Source of the DNA: Pseudomonadota bacterium
GTDB taxonomy: Bacteria; Myxococcota_A; UBA796; SXON01
NCBI GenBank assembly: GCA_005778355.1
Contig: SXON01000073.1
Coordinates: forward strand, 1-43,347
Length of the DNA stretch: 43,347 bases
Direction: 5' to 3'
Position numbers and translations under genes: made by a program. Shown here one piece after another: positions 32,404 to 40,115 of the stretch. The notes below the pieces were generated by a model, which did not search any database, was not told the origin of the DNA, and worked only from the letters and a program-made list of their open reading frames with translations. Positions within the stretch are counted from its first letter, which is position 1. Each line of letters starts with the position of its first letter.

Positions 32404-32652
32404 ATGGGACTACGCGATAAGTTGCGTGGCGTCGTGCAGAAGGCGCTGACCGGGGGCGGCGGGCCTTCGTCGCCCAAACCTCCCGCGTCCACACCCGCGG
32501 AGCCCGCCAAGGGGGCGACGCCCGCCCCCGTGGCCGCCGCCGAGGCCGCCGACAAGCCCTGGTACCTGGAGGGCACCGACAGCGAGGGCGTCGAGGGCTG
32601 GGACCAGACCAACCCCGGCGGCGAGCCGGGGAAGACCAACCTCCGCGACTGA
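32404..32652 (+). CDS. 82-residue protein directly downstream of the radical SAM pair
   Basis: The ATG lies 2 bases after the stop of the second radical SAM gene, so cotranslation is likely. I recognise no family. A short amphipathic N-terminus (GLRDKLRGVVQKAL) leads into a Gly4 and Pro/Ala-rich spacer (~20-50), then a Trp/Gly-rich acidic tail: KPWYLEGTDSEGVEGWDQTN followed by PGGEPGKTNLRD. The shape (leader-like helix, low-complexity linker, aromatic and Asn/Gly-rich end) would suit a carrier or a peptide substrate of the upstream enzymes, but could equally be an assembly protein. No protease or exporter is adjacent. Confidence 0.65.
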   Translation: MGLRDKLRGVVQKALTGGGGPSSPKPPASTPAEPAKGATPAPVAAAEAADKPWYLEGTDSEGVEGWDQTNPGGEPGKTNLRD

Positions 32653-32656
32653 GCGC

Positions 32657-33598
32657 CTACTCGAAGTCCGGGGCGTAGTCCGCCACCCGTTCCCCAGGGC
32701 CACCCGGCGTGGCCTCGGTGTTGTTGGTCGAGCACGCGAGGTTCGCGTGGATGGCGTCGATGTCGTCGCGCGCGTCCGACCACTCGTCGCCGCCGAACTC
32801 CGCGTAGATCGCGAAGTTGGAGGCATGGTCAACCACGTAGCCACCGTAGTCGCGCAGAGCGCGTAACAGAGCGAGCCCCGCCGGGGTCGACACCACGTCC
32901 TCGTCGATATCCGCGGGTAGCGCGAGGTGTTGTCCCACGGGGACGACGCCGGTCATCGCGTCCTCCTGGCTGCTGTCCACCGCGTTTGCCGGCCAGGCAT
33001 AGACGGGCGCGAGGTCGTCGAGCGGCAACGACACCGCCACGGCGTGCCGCGCCCCCGGCGCGACTTCTCCCGCGCGCAAGAGGCCGCCAATGGCGCTGCC
33101 CCCGTAGATGCGCACGCCGTCGGTCGCGACACCGCTCCCGCGCAGGTCGACCTGCGCCCACGCCTCCACCGCCCAGCCAGTGTCCACCTCGCGGGCCTTC
33201 CACGCCTCAGTCACTCTCTCGCCGGCGGGGTCGATGACGTGCATGTGGGCATCGCCGTCGGGGTACTCGGGCACCGAGGGCGTGGCGGCGGGAGGTACCT
33301 GCCACTGCAGCTTCACCGTGTCGTCCTCGACGAGATCCACCCAGGGGTCGTCGTCACGGGCTCGGAGCACGGGGTGGCTCCAGGTCTCGATGTTGACCCA
33401 GGCCTCGCCCGCGGGCTCGCGCACGGCGCGGGTGCAGTCGCCCTCCGCCAGGAATAGCCCGTCACCCACGGGCATGTTCCACGGTGAATCGGCGCTGAAG
33501 GGCCAGAGTGCCGGGTCGCGGGTGGCGGGAGGATCTGGACTCGGGCTCCCGTCGCCCGGCGAGGGCGCACAGGCGACGAGGACGATCACCACGAGCAT
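32657..33598 (-). CDS. Hypothetical secreted lipoprotein
   Basis: 313 residues. MLVVIVLVAC is a lipobox signal with Cys10, followed by a Pro/Ser/Asp linker. The body has a recurring secreted-protein pattern: LWPFSADSPWNMPVGDG, HMHVIDPAGE, RIYGGSAIGGLLRAGEVAPG, HAVAVSLP and LRDYGGYVVDHASNFAIYAEF. I have seen this kind of pattern in uncharacterised proteins of environmental bacteria and cannot name a function. TAGGAT ends 5 bases before the ATG, with no Shine-Dalgarno. Confidence 0.72.
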   Translation of the reverse strand: MLVVIVLVACAPSPGDGSPSPDPPATRDPALWPFSADSPWNMPVGDGLFLAEGDCTRAVREPAGEAWVNIETWSHPVLRARDDDPWVDLVEDDTVKLQWQVPPAATPSVPEYPDGDAHMHVIDPAGERVTEAWKAREVDTGWAVEAWAQVDLRGSGVATDGVRIYGGSAIGGLLRAGEVAPGARHAVAVSLPLDDLAPVYAWPANAVDSSQEDAMTGVVPVGQHLALPADIDEDVVSTPAGLALLRALRDYGGYVVDHASNFAIYAEFGGDEWSDARDDIDAIHANLACSTNNTEATPGGPGERVADYAPDFE

Positions 33599-33603
33599 GG
33601 TGG

Positions 33604-33609
33604 ATCCTA
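33604..33609 (-). promoter_or_regulatory. Candidate -10 element (TAGGAT) for the lipoprotein gene
   Basis: TAGGAT on the minus strand ends 5 bases before the ATG at 33598. The spacing fits a leaderless mRNA. Confidence 0.4.
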
Positions 33610-33634
33610 CTTCGCCGGGGGACGAGCCGCGCCC

Positions 33635-34312
33635 TCAGACCCTCCAGTCGATCTCCGGCTCCCCTCGCCCCCGCAGGTACGCGTTCACCCGCGAGAAAGG
33701 CCGCGAGCCGAAGAAGCCGGCGTGTGCCGAGAGCGGCGACGGGTGTGGTGCCTTCACCACGAAGTGACGAGAGAGGTCGACCTTGGCGGCCTTGTCGGCG
33801 GCGGAGCGTCCCCAGAGCACAAACGCGATACCCTCGCGACGCGACGCGACCGCGCGGACCACCGCGTCGGTGAAGCTCTCCCAGCCCCGTCCCTTGTGAC
33901 TGTTGGCCTGGTTCTCCCTCACCGTGAGCGTGGCGTTGAGCAGGAGCACCCCCTGCTCGGCCCAGCGCGTCAGGTCGCCGTGCGGCGCGGGCGGGATTCC
34001 CAGGTCAGTGTTGAGCTCCTTGTAGATATTCAAGAGCGAAGGCGGGATGTCCACGCCCTTGCGCACCGAGAAACAGAGCCCGTGGGCCTGTCCCCAGCCG
34101 TGGTAGGGGTCCTGGCCGAGGATCACCACCCGCACGCGGCCGAGCGGCGCCTGGTTCATCGCCGCGAAGATCTCCTCGCCGGGCGGGAACACCCGGTACT
34201 GCCGCTTTTCCTCCACGAGGAAAGCACGAAGCTCCTGCATGTACGGGCGCTCGAACTCGGGCCCGAGGGCCTCGAGCCAGTCGCCGGGGAGTTGGGGGCG
34301 GCGCTCGGCCAT
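33635..34312 (-). CDS. ung: Uracil-DNA glycosylase, family 1
   Basis: 225 residues, normal length. It removes uracil from DNA to start base excision repair. VVILGQDPYHGWGQAHGLCFS is the water-activating GQDPYH block, VLLLNATLTV is the uracil-binding strand with its Asn, and APHPSPLSAHAGFFGSRPFS is the HPSP(L/S) minor-groove loop with the catalytic His. All are intact. The gene is divergent from the Deg7-like protease gene; only 24 bases separate the two start codons. Confidence 0.98.
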   Translation of the reverse strand: MAERRPQLPGDWLEALGPEFERPYMQELRAFLVEEKRQYRVFPPGEEIFAAMNQAPLGRVRVVILGQDPYHGWGQAHGLCFSVRKGVDIPPSLLNIYKELNTDLGIPPAPHGDLTRWAEQGVLLLNATLTVRENQANSHKGRGWESFTDAVVRAVASRREGIAFVLWGRSAADKAAKVDLSRHFVVKAPHPSPLSAHAGFFGSRPFSRVNAYLRGRGEPEIDWRV

Positions 34313-34321
34313 GACGCGCGC

Positions 34322-34331
34322 CGTATAGCTT
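34322..34331. promoter_or_regulatory. Shared TATA in the 24-base gap between ung and the protease gene
   Basis: CGTATAGCTT reads TATAGC on the plus strand, ending 7 bases before the protease ATG at 34337. On the minus strand it reads TATACG, ending 9 bases before the ung ATG at 34312. The gap is too short for two separate promoters with leaders, so one overlapping bidirectional -10 is the likely arrangement. Confidence 0.42.
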
Positions 34332-34336
34332 GGCGC

Positions 34337-37138
34337 ATGCGCTGGCTCCTTTTCTCCCTCCTCGCTGTCGGCTCCCCTGCCCTCGCCGCATCCGCGAAGG
34401 CCCCCGCCGCCGCGGTCGATCCCTGGTCGGCGATGATCGAGAAGGCCACGCCCGCGATCGTCTCGATCGACATCGTGAGCACCCGCGCGTTCGACACCGA
34501 GCGGGCGTCGCACAGCTACGCGACAGGGTTCGTGGTCGACGCCGAGCGCGGCATCATCCTGACCAACCGGCACGTGGTGGAGCCCGGGCCGGTGCGCAGC
34601 GAGGCGATCTTCCAGGACCAGGAGGTGGTGCCGCTGCGCGCGATCTACCGCGACCCGGTGCACGACTTCGGCTTCTACCAGTTCGATCCAGCCCAGGTGA
34701 AGTACCTGGAGGTCGCGGCCCTGTCGCTCGACCCCACCGGCGCCAAGGTGGGGAGCGAGATCCGGGTGCTGGGCAACAACGCGGGGGAAAAGCTCTCCAT
34801 CCACACCGGCACCATCGCTCGGCTCGATCGCGACGCGCCCCGCTACTCGTCCACCGGCTACAACGACTTCAACACCTTCTACATCCAGGCCGCGGCGGGC
34901 ACGACAGGTGGGTCCTCGGGCTCTCCCGTCCTCGACATCAACGGGACGGTCGTGGCGCTCAACGCCGGCGCCCGTCGCGACAGCGCCGCGAGCTTCTACC
35001 TCCCCCTCGACCGCGTGCAGCGTGCCCTGGAGCTCGTTCGCGCCGGCAAGCCGGTGCCCCGGGGCAACATCCAGGCGGTGCTCGGGCACACCGCCTACGA
35101 TGAGCTCGACCGGCTCGGGCTGAGCGACGCCACCGAGGCCGCCGCCCGCGCGCGGAACCCGGAGGGCAAGGGCCTGCTCGTGGTGCGCGAGGTCTTGCCC
35201 GGCGGCCCGTCTGACCAGAAACTCATGGTGGGCGACGTGGTGGTGACGTTGAATGGGACACCGGTCGACGCCTTCATCCCCGTCGAGTCTACCCTCGACG
35301 ACAACGTGGGACGCGCGGTCAGGTTCGGCGTGGAGCGCGGCGGTCGGCCCCTCGAGGTGGAGGTGACCGTGGGCGACCTGCATGCCACCGCCCCGAGCGC
35401 CTACGTGGAGTTCGGCGGCGACCTGCTCCACGCGCTGAGCTACCAGCAGGCCCGGAACTACAACGTCCCCGCGCAAGGCGTGTACGTCGCGAGCACCGGC
35501 TACAGCCTCAAGCACGGCGGTGTGCCCGAGGGCGTGCGCCTCGACAGCGTGGACGGGCAAGCGGTCCCCGATCTCGACACCCTCTGGCGGGTGCTGCAGT
35601 CGCTCCCCGATCGCGCGCGAGTGGAGGTGCGCTACACCGCGATGTCGGAGGCACGGCGCCCGCAGGTGGCCGCGTTGCTGGTCGACCGGACCTTCTTCCC
35701 GATGCGACGGTGTACACGCGACGACAACACGGGTCGATGGCCCTGCGTCGATGCCCCTGCCGCGCCGCAGGCCGCCGCCGTCCTGGGTGCCACCGCCGCG
35801 TTGCAGACCCCGCCGAAGGGCGCGCCGGGCAAAGTAGGGCGCTCCCTGGTGTACGTGGAAACCCGCCTGCCGCTGGTTCTCGCTGGGAACAACGGGGATT
35901 TCTACACCGGTGTGGGCCTCGTGCTCAACGCGGCGACGGGCCTGGTGCTGGTGGACCGTGACACCGTCCCGCAGATGCTCGCCGACGTCAACGTGGTGAT
36001 TGGCGGCACCCTTCGTGTGCCGGCCACCCCGGTGTACTTCCACCCCGAGCACAACTTCGCCATCATCCAGTTCGACCCGGCCCTGGTCGGCGACACGCCG
36101 CTGGTCGACGCACCGCTGGAGGCCACCCGTCCCGCCACGGGCGACCACACCTGGCAGGTGGGCCTGAACTCGCGACAGGAGTTGGTGTGGAGCGAGGCCT
36201 CCATCGAGGGTTTCCAGCCCTTCACCCTGATTAGCCCCGCCGTCCCCCAGTACCGGGAGTACAACGTCGATCTCATCGCCACCGTGGAGCCAGCCCTCGA
36301 CAAGGGCGGCGTGATTGTCGACCTCAAGGGCAACGTGCGCGGATTCCTCGCGTCGTTCGTCGATGGCAGCGGCAAGGGACAATCGTCGAAGTTCATCGGC
36401 CTGCCGGTGGATACCTTCGCCGACGTGGCCGAGGCGTTGGCCGACGGGCGCCCGCCCACCGCCGCGACACTGGGCGTGGCGTGGAAACCGATCCCGCTGT
36501 CTACCGCGCAAGACCGCGGCCTCTCCGCCGCCGAGGCGGCCACGATGGCCACCGTCGCGAAGTCGCGACGCATCCTCGCCGCCACCTACGTGGCCCCCGA
36601 CGCGCCGGCCGGCAAGCACGTGCGGCCGGGCGACCTGCTGCTCGCGGTCAACGGCCAGCCCACCTCGTCCTGGCGCGTGGTGGAGAAGGCGCTCCATGCT
36701 CCCCTGACACTCGCGCTCTGGCGCGATGGCCGGCGCGTGGTGGAGACGGTCGAGCCGCAACGCGTGTCCACGACTGACATCGACCGCGCTCTGGTGTGGG
36801 CAGGCGCCATCCTGCACGCGCCCCACCGGGCCATGGTCCTGCAACAGGGCGTGCCCCCGACCGGGGTGTACGTGAGCTGGCGTTGGTTTGGCAGCCCCGG
36901 CGACAAGTACGATCTCGACCCCACCTGGCGCATCGAGGCCGTCGACGACGTGCCCGTGCCCGATCTCGACGCCTTCAAGGCCGCCGTGGCCGGCCGTGCC
37001 GACCGCGACCCGGTGCGCCTGCGCGTGATCGACCTCGACGGGCGCACGCGAGTGGTCACGTTGCGGCTCGACCTCGACTACTGGCCGGCCTACGACCTGC
37101 GCCGGGTAGACGGCTACTGGACACGCACCGCTTGGTGA
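34337..37138 (+). CDS. Deg7/Nma111-like double trypsin-PDZ protease
   Basis: 933 residues. A Sec signal (MRWLLFSLLAVGSPALA) precedes an active trypsin-like domain: His79 in TNRHVV, Asp110 in VHDFGFYQFDP and Ser194 in GGSSGSPV. The stretch VLGNNAGEKLSIHTGTIARL followed by GYNDFNTFYIQAA is characteristic of eukaryotic Nma111/Deg7. PDZ domains follow (~240-330 and ~380-450). A second protease domain (~520-720) is degenerate: the His position reads VDRDTV and the Asp position HNFAIIQFDP. One or two more PDZ domains close the chain. It probably degrades or refolds envelope proteins. The stop overlaps the next gene's GTG. Confidence 0.88.
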   Translation: MRWLLFSLLAVGSPALAASAKAPAAAVDPWSAMIEKATPAIVSIDIVSTRAFDTERASHSYATGFVVDAERGIILTNRHVVEPGPVRSEAIFQDQEVVPLRAIYRDPVHDFGFYQFDPAQVKYLEVAALSLDPTGAKVGSEIRVLGNNAGEKLSIHTGTIARLDRDAPRYSSTGYNDFNTFYIQAAAGTTGGSSGSPVLDINGTVVALNAGARRDSAASFYLPLDRVQRALELVRAGKPVPRGNIQAVLGHTAYDELDRLGLSDATEAAARARNPEGKGLLVVREVLPGGPSDQKLMVGDVVVTLNGTPVDAFIPVESTLDDNVGRAVRFGVERGGRPLEVEVTVGDLHATAPSAYVEFGGDLLHALSYQQARNYNVPAQGVYVASTGYSLKHGGVPEGVRLDSVDGQAVPDLDTLWRVLQSLPDRARVEVRYTAMSEARRPQVAALLVDRTFFPMRRCTRDDNTGRWPCVDAPAAPQAAAVLGATAALQTPPKGAPGKVGRSLVYVETRLPLVLAGNNGDFYTGVGLVLNAATGLVLVDRDTVPQMLADVNVVIGGTLRVPATPVYFHPEHNFAIIQFDPALVGDTPLVDAPLEATRPATGDHTWQVGLNSRQELVWSEASIEGFQPFTLISPAVPQYREYNVDLIATVEPALDKGGVIVDLKGNVRGFLASFVDGSGKGQSSKFIGLPVDTFADVAEALADGRPPTAATLGVAWKPIPLSTAQDRGLSAAEAATMATVAKSRRILAATYVAPDAPAGKHVRPGDLLLAVNGQPTSSWRVVEKALHAPLTLALWRDGRRVVETVEPQRVSTTDIDRALVWAGAILHAPHRAMVLQQGVPPTGVYVSWRWFGSPGDKYDLDPTWRIEAVDDVPVPDLDAFKAAVAGRADRDPVRLRVIDLDGRTRVVTLRLDLDYWPAYDLRRVDGYWTRTAW

Positions 37139-38247
37139 TCGCGTCGCTGGCGATGGCGGCCGAGCCGGTCGAATGGCGCGCCCTCGGCGGCGCCCAGGTC
37201 GACAGTGACAGCCATGGCGAGGTGGACCTCGGGATTCGGAGTGGCCCCTGGGTGGCCGAGATCTTCACCGACACCCTCGACGCGCGATGGGAGAAGAACG
37301 GCGAGCGAGGCCGCACGTCGCTCGGTGTGCGGGCCGAGGCCTTCGCGGCGGGTTTACTCATCACGCCCTGGAGCGACGGGGCGCCTGACCCTGATCGCGC
37401 GTTGACGGCGTCGTACGCGGGGCCCCAGGCCTCCTTCGCGTGGTACCTGCCGAGGGGGCTCTGGGTGGGCGCCGACCTGCACGGGCGGGCCTGGTGGTTC
37501 GGGCAGGTGGCGGACGTCGCGCCGCCGCCGCCGCACCTGAGCGCCCGGGGCTCAGTGCTCGCAGGCTGGTGGAACCCCTCTCTGCAGGCCCTCGTGGGCG
37601 GTGGATTCACCGGCGCCGCTCCGGTGGAGGGGGGGAGCACGCTGCTCGACGGGGGCGAGAACTACGGCGCCGCGCAGGCGGTGGGACAAGGGATCGCGCC
37701 TCACGCGTGGGCCGAGGTGCTGCTCGACCCCGGCACGCTCGTCGCGCCGGTCATGCAGTTCCGCGCTGGCTACGAGGGCCTCGAGAGCGTGATGTACGCC
37801 CCCCGACTGGGCGGCCAGATGCCCTATGTGATTCCCCTGGCGGGCGCGGCCTGGGCCGAGTTCCAGGCGCAGACCTTCGTCGCGACAAGAGTCACCCTCG
37901 CAGTCGGCGACGCCGGCGCCGGGCCCGGCAGTGGAAGTGGCGCCCCGCTGCGCCCCGCCGCCGGGCGCTGGGTTGCCCGCGGCCAGATCGGCGCGGACGT
38001 AGCGTATTTCAAGGGTATCTACCCACGTTATTCCCCCTACACGGCGGGTGCCTTCTACATTGGGGAACGCTTCGACCCGGTGGGGCCGCACGTCGGCTTC
38101 CTCGCCCGACTCGAGCTGCGCCGCGGCCGTGCCTGGCTGCAAGCGGAAGGCGCGTACAGCCCGACGATCCCCCGGCAAGAGCACGTCCTGCCTGCCTCGG
38201 CGATGCTCCGTCTCGGCGTGGACTGGGGAACGGGCGCGCCGTGGTAG
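37135..38247 (+). CDS. Predicted secreted or outer-membrane protein coupled to the protease
   Basis: 370 residues from the GTG overlapping the protease stop (GTGA). A short signal-like start (VIASLAMAAEP) is followed by long alternating stretches with aromatic girdles (QASFAWYLPRGLWVGADLHGR, VGFLARLELRRGRAWLQAEG) and a Gly/Ser-rich loop near residue 265. It ends MLRLGVDWGTGAPW. The pattern suits an outer-membrane barrel, but no family is recognised. The coupling suggests it works with, or is a client of, the Deg7-like protease; it also immediately precedes the Tad genes. Confidence 0.68.
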   Translation: MIASLAMAAEPVEWRALGGAQVDSDSHGEVDLGIRSGPWVAEIFTDTLDARWEKNGERGRTSLGVRAEAFAAGLLITPWSDGAPDPDRALTASYAGPQASFAWYLPRGLWVGADLHGRAWWFGQVADVAPPPPHLSARGSVLAGWWNPSLQALVGGGFTGAAPVEGGSTLLDGGENYGAAQAVGQGIAPHAWAEVLLDPGTLVAPVMQFRAGYEGLESVMYAPRLGGQMPYVIPLAGAAWAEFQAQTFVATRVTLAVGDAGAGPGSGSGAPLRPAAGRWVARGQIGADVAYFKGIYPRYSPYTAGAFYIGERFDPVGPHVGFLARLELRRGRAWLQAEGAYSPTIPRQEHVLPASAMLRLGVDWGTGAPW

Positions 38248-38250
38248 ACT
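38245..38250 (+). promoter_or_regulatory. Candidate -10 element (TAGACT) before the Tad locus
   Basis: TAGACT starts with the preceding gene's TAG stop and ends 5 bases before the first pilin ATG at 38256, without a Shine-Dalgarno. Confidence 0.38.
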
Positions 38251-38255
38251 CCCCG

Positions 38256-38432
38256 ATGCGCCGAGGCCAGTCCTCCGTGGAGCCCATGCTCGTGTTCAGC
38301 GCGGTCATCCTCGCGGCCCTCGGGCTCTGCTACTGGCGTGTCGACGATCTCGTGGTGCTGGTGCAAACGGTGGCAGCCATGCTCGAGCAGAGCCAGTACT
38401 TCGACCGCCTGCGCAGCATCGTGGAGGGTTGA
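38256..38432 (+). CDS. Short Tad/Flp-type prepilin (58 aa)
   Basis: MRRG/QSSVEP is a class III (type IVb) prepilin cleavage site: Gly before the cut, Gln after it, and Glu at mature position 5. A hydrophobic stretch (MLVFSAVILAALGLCYW) follows. The mature peptide of ~54 residues is Flp-sized. The Pro after Glu5, where Tyr is usual, is atypical, so it could be a minor pilin. Its stop overlaps the next ATG (TGATG). Confidence 0.72.
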   Translation: MRRGQSSVEPMLVFSAVILAALGLCYWRVDDLVVLVQTVAAMLEQSQYFDRLRSIVEG

Positions 38433-38581
38433 TGAACCGCCGAGGACAGTCCGTCGTGGAGTACATGCTCGCCGTGGCCGTGCTGGTGGTGGCGCTGGCC
38501 GCCGCCTGGACGGTGTTTGCCGAGGGTGTGCGCGGCGGCTTCGACAGCGTGCGCAAGACCGTGCAGATGCCCTACCCGTGA
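38432..38581 (+). CDS. Flp-type prepilin (49 aa)
   Basis: MNRRG/QSVVEYMLAVAVLVV has the consensus type IVb cleavage site with Glu5 and Tyr6, as in Flp major pilins, and a mature chain of ~44 residues. It is probably the main pilus subunit. Its stop overlaps the prepilin peptidase GTG (GTGA). Confidence 0.8.
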   Translation: MNRRGQSVVEYMLAVAVLVVALAAAWTVFAEGVRGGFDSVRKTVQMPYP

Positions 38582-39063
38582 CGCCGCCGCTCGGCCCGAG
38601 CGACGCGGCCCTCGCCGTGCTCCTCCTCGGCGCGGTCTACACCGACGTGACCACCGGCAAGATCAGGAATGTCCTCACCTTCCCGGTGATGGCTCTCGGC
38701 GTGGCGATGGCGCCGTTCACCCTGACGCACTGGTTTGACGGCGCCCTCGGCCTGCTCGCCGCGATGGTGCTCGCGATTCCCGCGTGGCGTCTCGGTCGCG
38801 CGCTTCATGCGGGCGATGTCAAGATGCTCATGGCGGCCGGGGCGATCCTCGGCCCCGAGGCGGCCCTCCGGGCCGTTCTATTCACCTATATCCTAGGTTT
38901 TCCAGCGGGCATCGCCGTGCTCGCCTACCGGGGACGCCTGGGGAACCTCTACCGGATGTTCATCAAGCGCGAGAAGGTGGCGCCCACCGAGGCGATCCAC
39001 GCCCCCGTCGTGGCGGCCGGCATCCTCGCCGCGCGCCTCCAGCCCTGGCCCGAGCTGTGGTAG
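38578..39063 (+). CDS. cpaA: Prepilin peptidase (A24, CpaA/TadV type)
   Basis: 161 residues from the GTG. It cleaves type IVb prepilins at the inner membrane. DVTTGKIRNVLTFP holds the first catalytic Asp region, and HAGDVKMLMAAGAILG is the GxGD-type motif with the second. Four or five hydrophobic segments fit the short CpaA form without the methylase domain. It lies among its likely substrates. Confidence 0.9.
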   Translation: MTPPLGPSDAALAVLLLGAVYTDVTTGKIRNVLTFPVMALGVAMAPFTLTHWFDGALGLLAAMVLAIPAWRLGRALHAGDVKMLMAAGAILGPEAALRAVLFTYILGFPAGIAVLAYRGRLGNLYRMFIKREKVAPTEAIHAPVVAAGILAARLQPWPELW

Positions 39064-39071
39064 AAAGGCCC

Positions 39072-39251
39072 ATGCGCCGCGGCCAGTCGACCGTCGAGTG
39101 GATGCTCCTGGTATCGGTGATCACCGTGGGCCTGGTCGCCGCAGCTTACGCCTTTCTTCCTGGTTTCTCGCAGGGTGTCGACGAGCTCGAGTCCGATCTC
39201 GGCAAGCTCTTCGCGCAGGGCGAACGCGACGGCAGCGGCGACGCCCGGTAG
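39072..39251 (+). CDS. Third short Tad-type prepilin (59 aa)
   Basis: MRRG/QSTVEWMLLVSVITVGL has the cleavage Gly, Gln1 and Glu5, then Trp in place of Tyr6. The longer acidic C-terminus (FSQGVDELESDLGKLFAQGE) differs from the other two, so a minor pilin or tip role is plausible. It starts 8 bases after the cpaA stop. Confidence 0.72.
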   Translation: MRRGQSTVEWMLLVSVITVGLVAAAYAFLPGFSQGVDELESDLGKLFAQGERDGSGDAR

Positions 39252-39269
39252 CACCGGCCCCGAACGCGG

Positions 39270-39275
39270 TAGACT
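39270..39275 (+). promoter_or_regulatory. Candidate -10 element (TAGACT) before cpaB
   Basis: TAGACT lies in the 33-base gap and ends 9 bases before the ATG at 39285. No good Shine-Dalgarno is present. It could separate transcription of the assembly genes from that of the pilins. Confidence 0.38.
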
Positions 39276-39284
39276 CCCGCACCC

Positions 39285-40115
39285 ATGAAGAACGTCCGCG
39301 CCCTCCTCCTGTCGCTGATCGTGGCGCTCGTCGCCACCTTCGCGCAGTGCCGATACGTCCACAGTCGGGAGCAGGTGCTGCTCTACGACAGCGAGCCCCT
39401 CAAGACGCTGGTCGCGACGGTCGACATCCCCGCCAAGGTGCGCCTCGACGAGACGATGGTGCAGCTGGTCGACGTGCCGCGCAAGTGGCAACAACCGAAG
39501 GCGCTCACCTCGATGGACGCGGTGATCGGCCAGATCTCGAGCGTGCCCATCTTCGCCGGCGAGCAGGTGGTGGCCACGAAGCTCGTGACCGTCGAGGACG
39601 CGGGTCTCGCCTTCTACGTGCCGAAGGGCTACCGCGCGCTGGCGATTGCCGTCGATGTCTACAACGCCGTGGGCGGTCACATCCGACCGGGAAATCACGT
39701 CGACATCCTCGGCAGCTTCGACTTCGGCTCCGGCGAGAAGTCCGACCTGCGCACCGTCACGCTGCAGCAAGACGTGTGGGTGCTCTCGGTGGTCGACGAC
39801 ATCGGCGCCATCACCGCGCGCGAGGTGGTTCCCCTCCCCGACCCGGAGAACCCGGAGAGCTACGAGCCGCCGCCTGGGCCCTCCGACCTCTTGCAGTCGC
39901 AAGCCACGATCACCATCGCGGTGACCCCCGCCGACGCGCAGCGGCTCTCGATGGCGCAGGAGATCGGTCGACTCGGCGTGGTCCTGCGCTCACTGTGGGA
40001 GAGCGAGACCAAGGTGGAGCTCACCCCCGCCACCGTGCAGACCGTGCTCGGCATGCCCGAGCAGGTGCGCACGCGCTCGCGCCCGGCCTACCGCCTGATC
40101 GAGGGAGGCCTCTAG
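39285..40115 (+). CDS. cpaB: Tad pilus assembly protein CpaB/RcpC
   Basis: 276 residues. An N-terminal membrane anchor (VRALLLSLIVALVATFAQC) precedes a SAF domain (TLVATVDIPAKVRLDE to ~110) and the RcpC/CpaB domain with YRALAIAVDVYNAVGGHIRPG and VDILGSF. ITIAVTPADAQRLSMAQEIG is the conserved C-terminal block. CpaB is thought to link the secretin to the inner-membrane machine. It ends directly before the cpaC ATG. Confidence 0.95.
   Translation: MKNVRALLLSLIVALVATFAQCRYVHSREQVLLYDSEPLKTLVATVDIPAKVRLDETMVQLVDVPRKWQQPKALTSMDAVIGQISSVPIFAGEQVVATKLVTVEDAGLAFYVPKGYRALAIAVDVYNAVGGHIRPGNHVDILGSFDFGSGEKSDLRTVTLQQDVWVLSVVDDIGAITAREVVPLPDPENPESYEPPPGPSDLLQSQATITIAVTPADAQRLSMAQEIGRLGVVLRSLWESETKVELTPATVQTVLGMPEQVRTRSRPAYRLIEGGL

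Noticed and set aside
32404..32652. Firm call of a RiPP precursor
   Set aside because: No protease, exporter or known recognition element is adjacent, and no repeated or Cys-rich core is visible; kept only as a hypothesis.
33635..36844. 1069-residue minus-strand frame extending upstream of ung
   Set aside because: Only the last 225 residues (from 34312) are uracil-DNA glycosylase; the rest is antisense to the Deg7-like protease gene.
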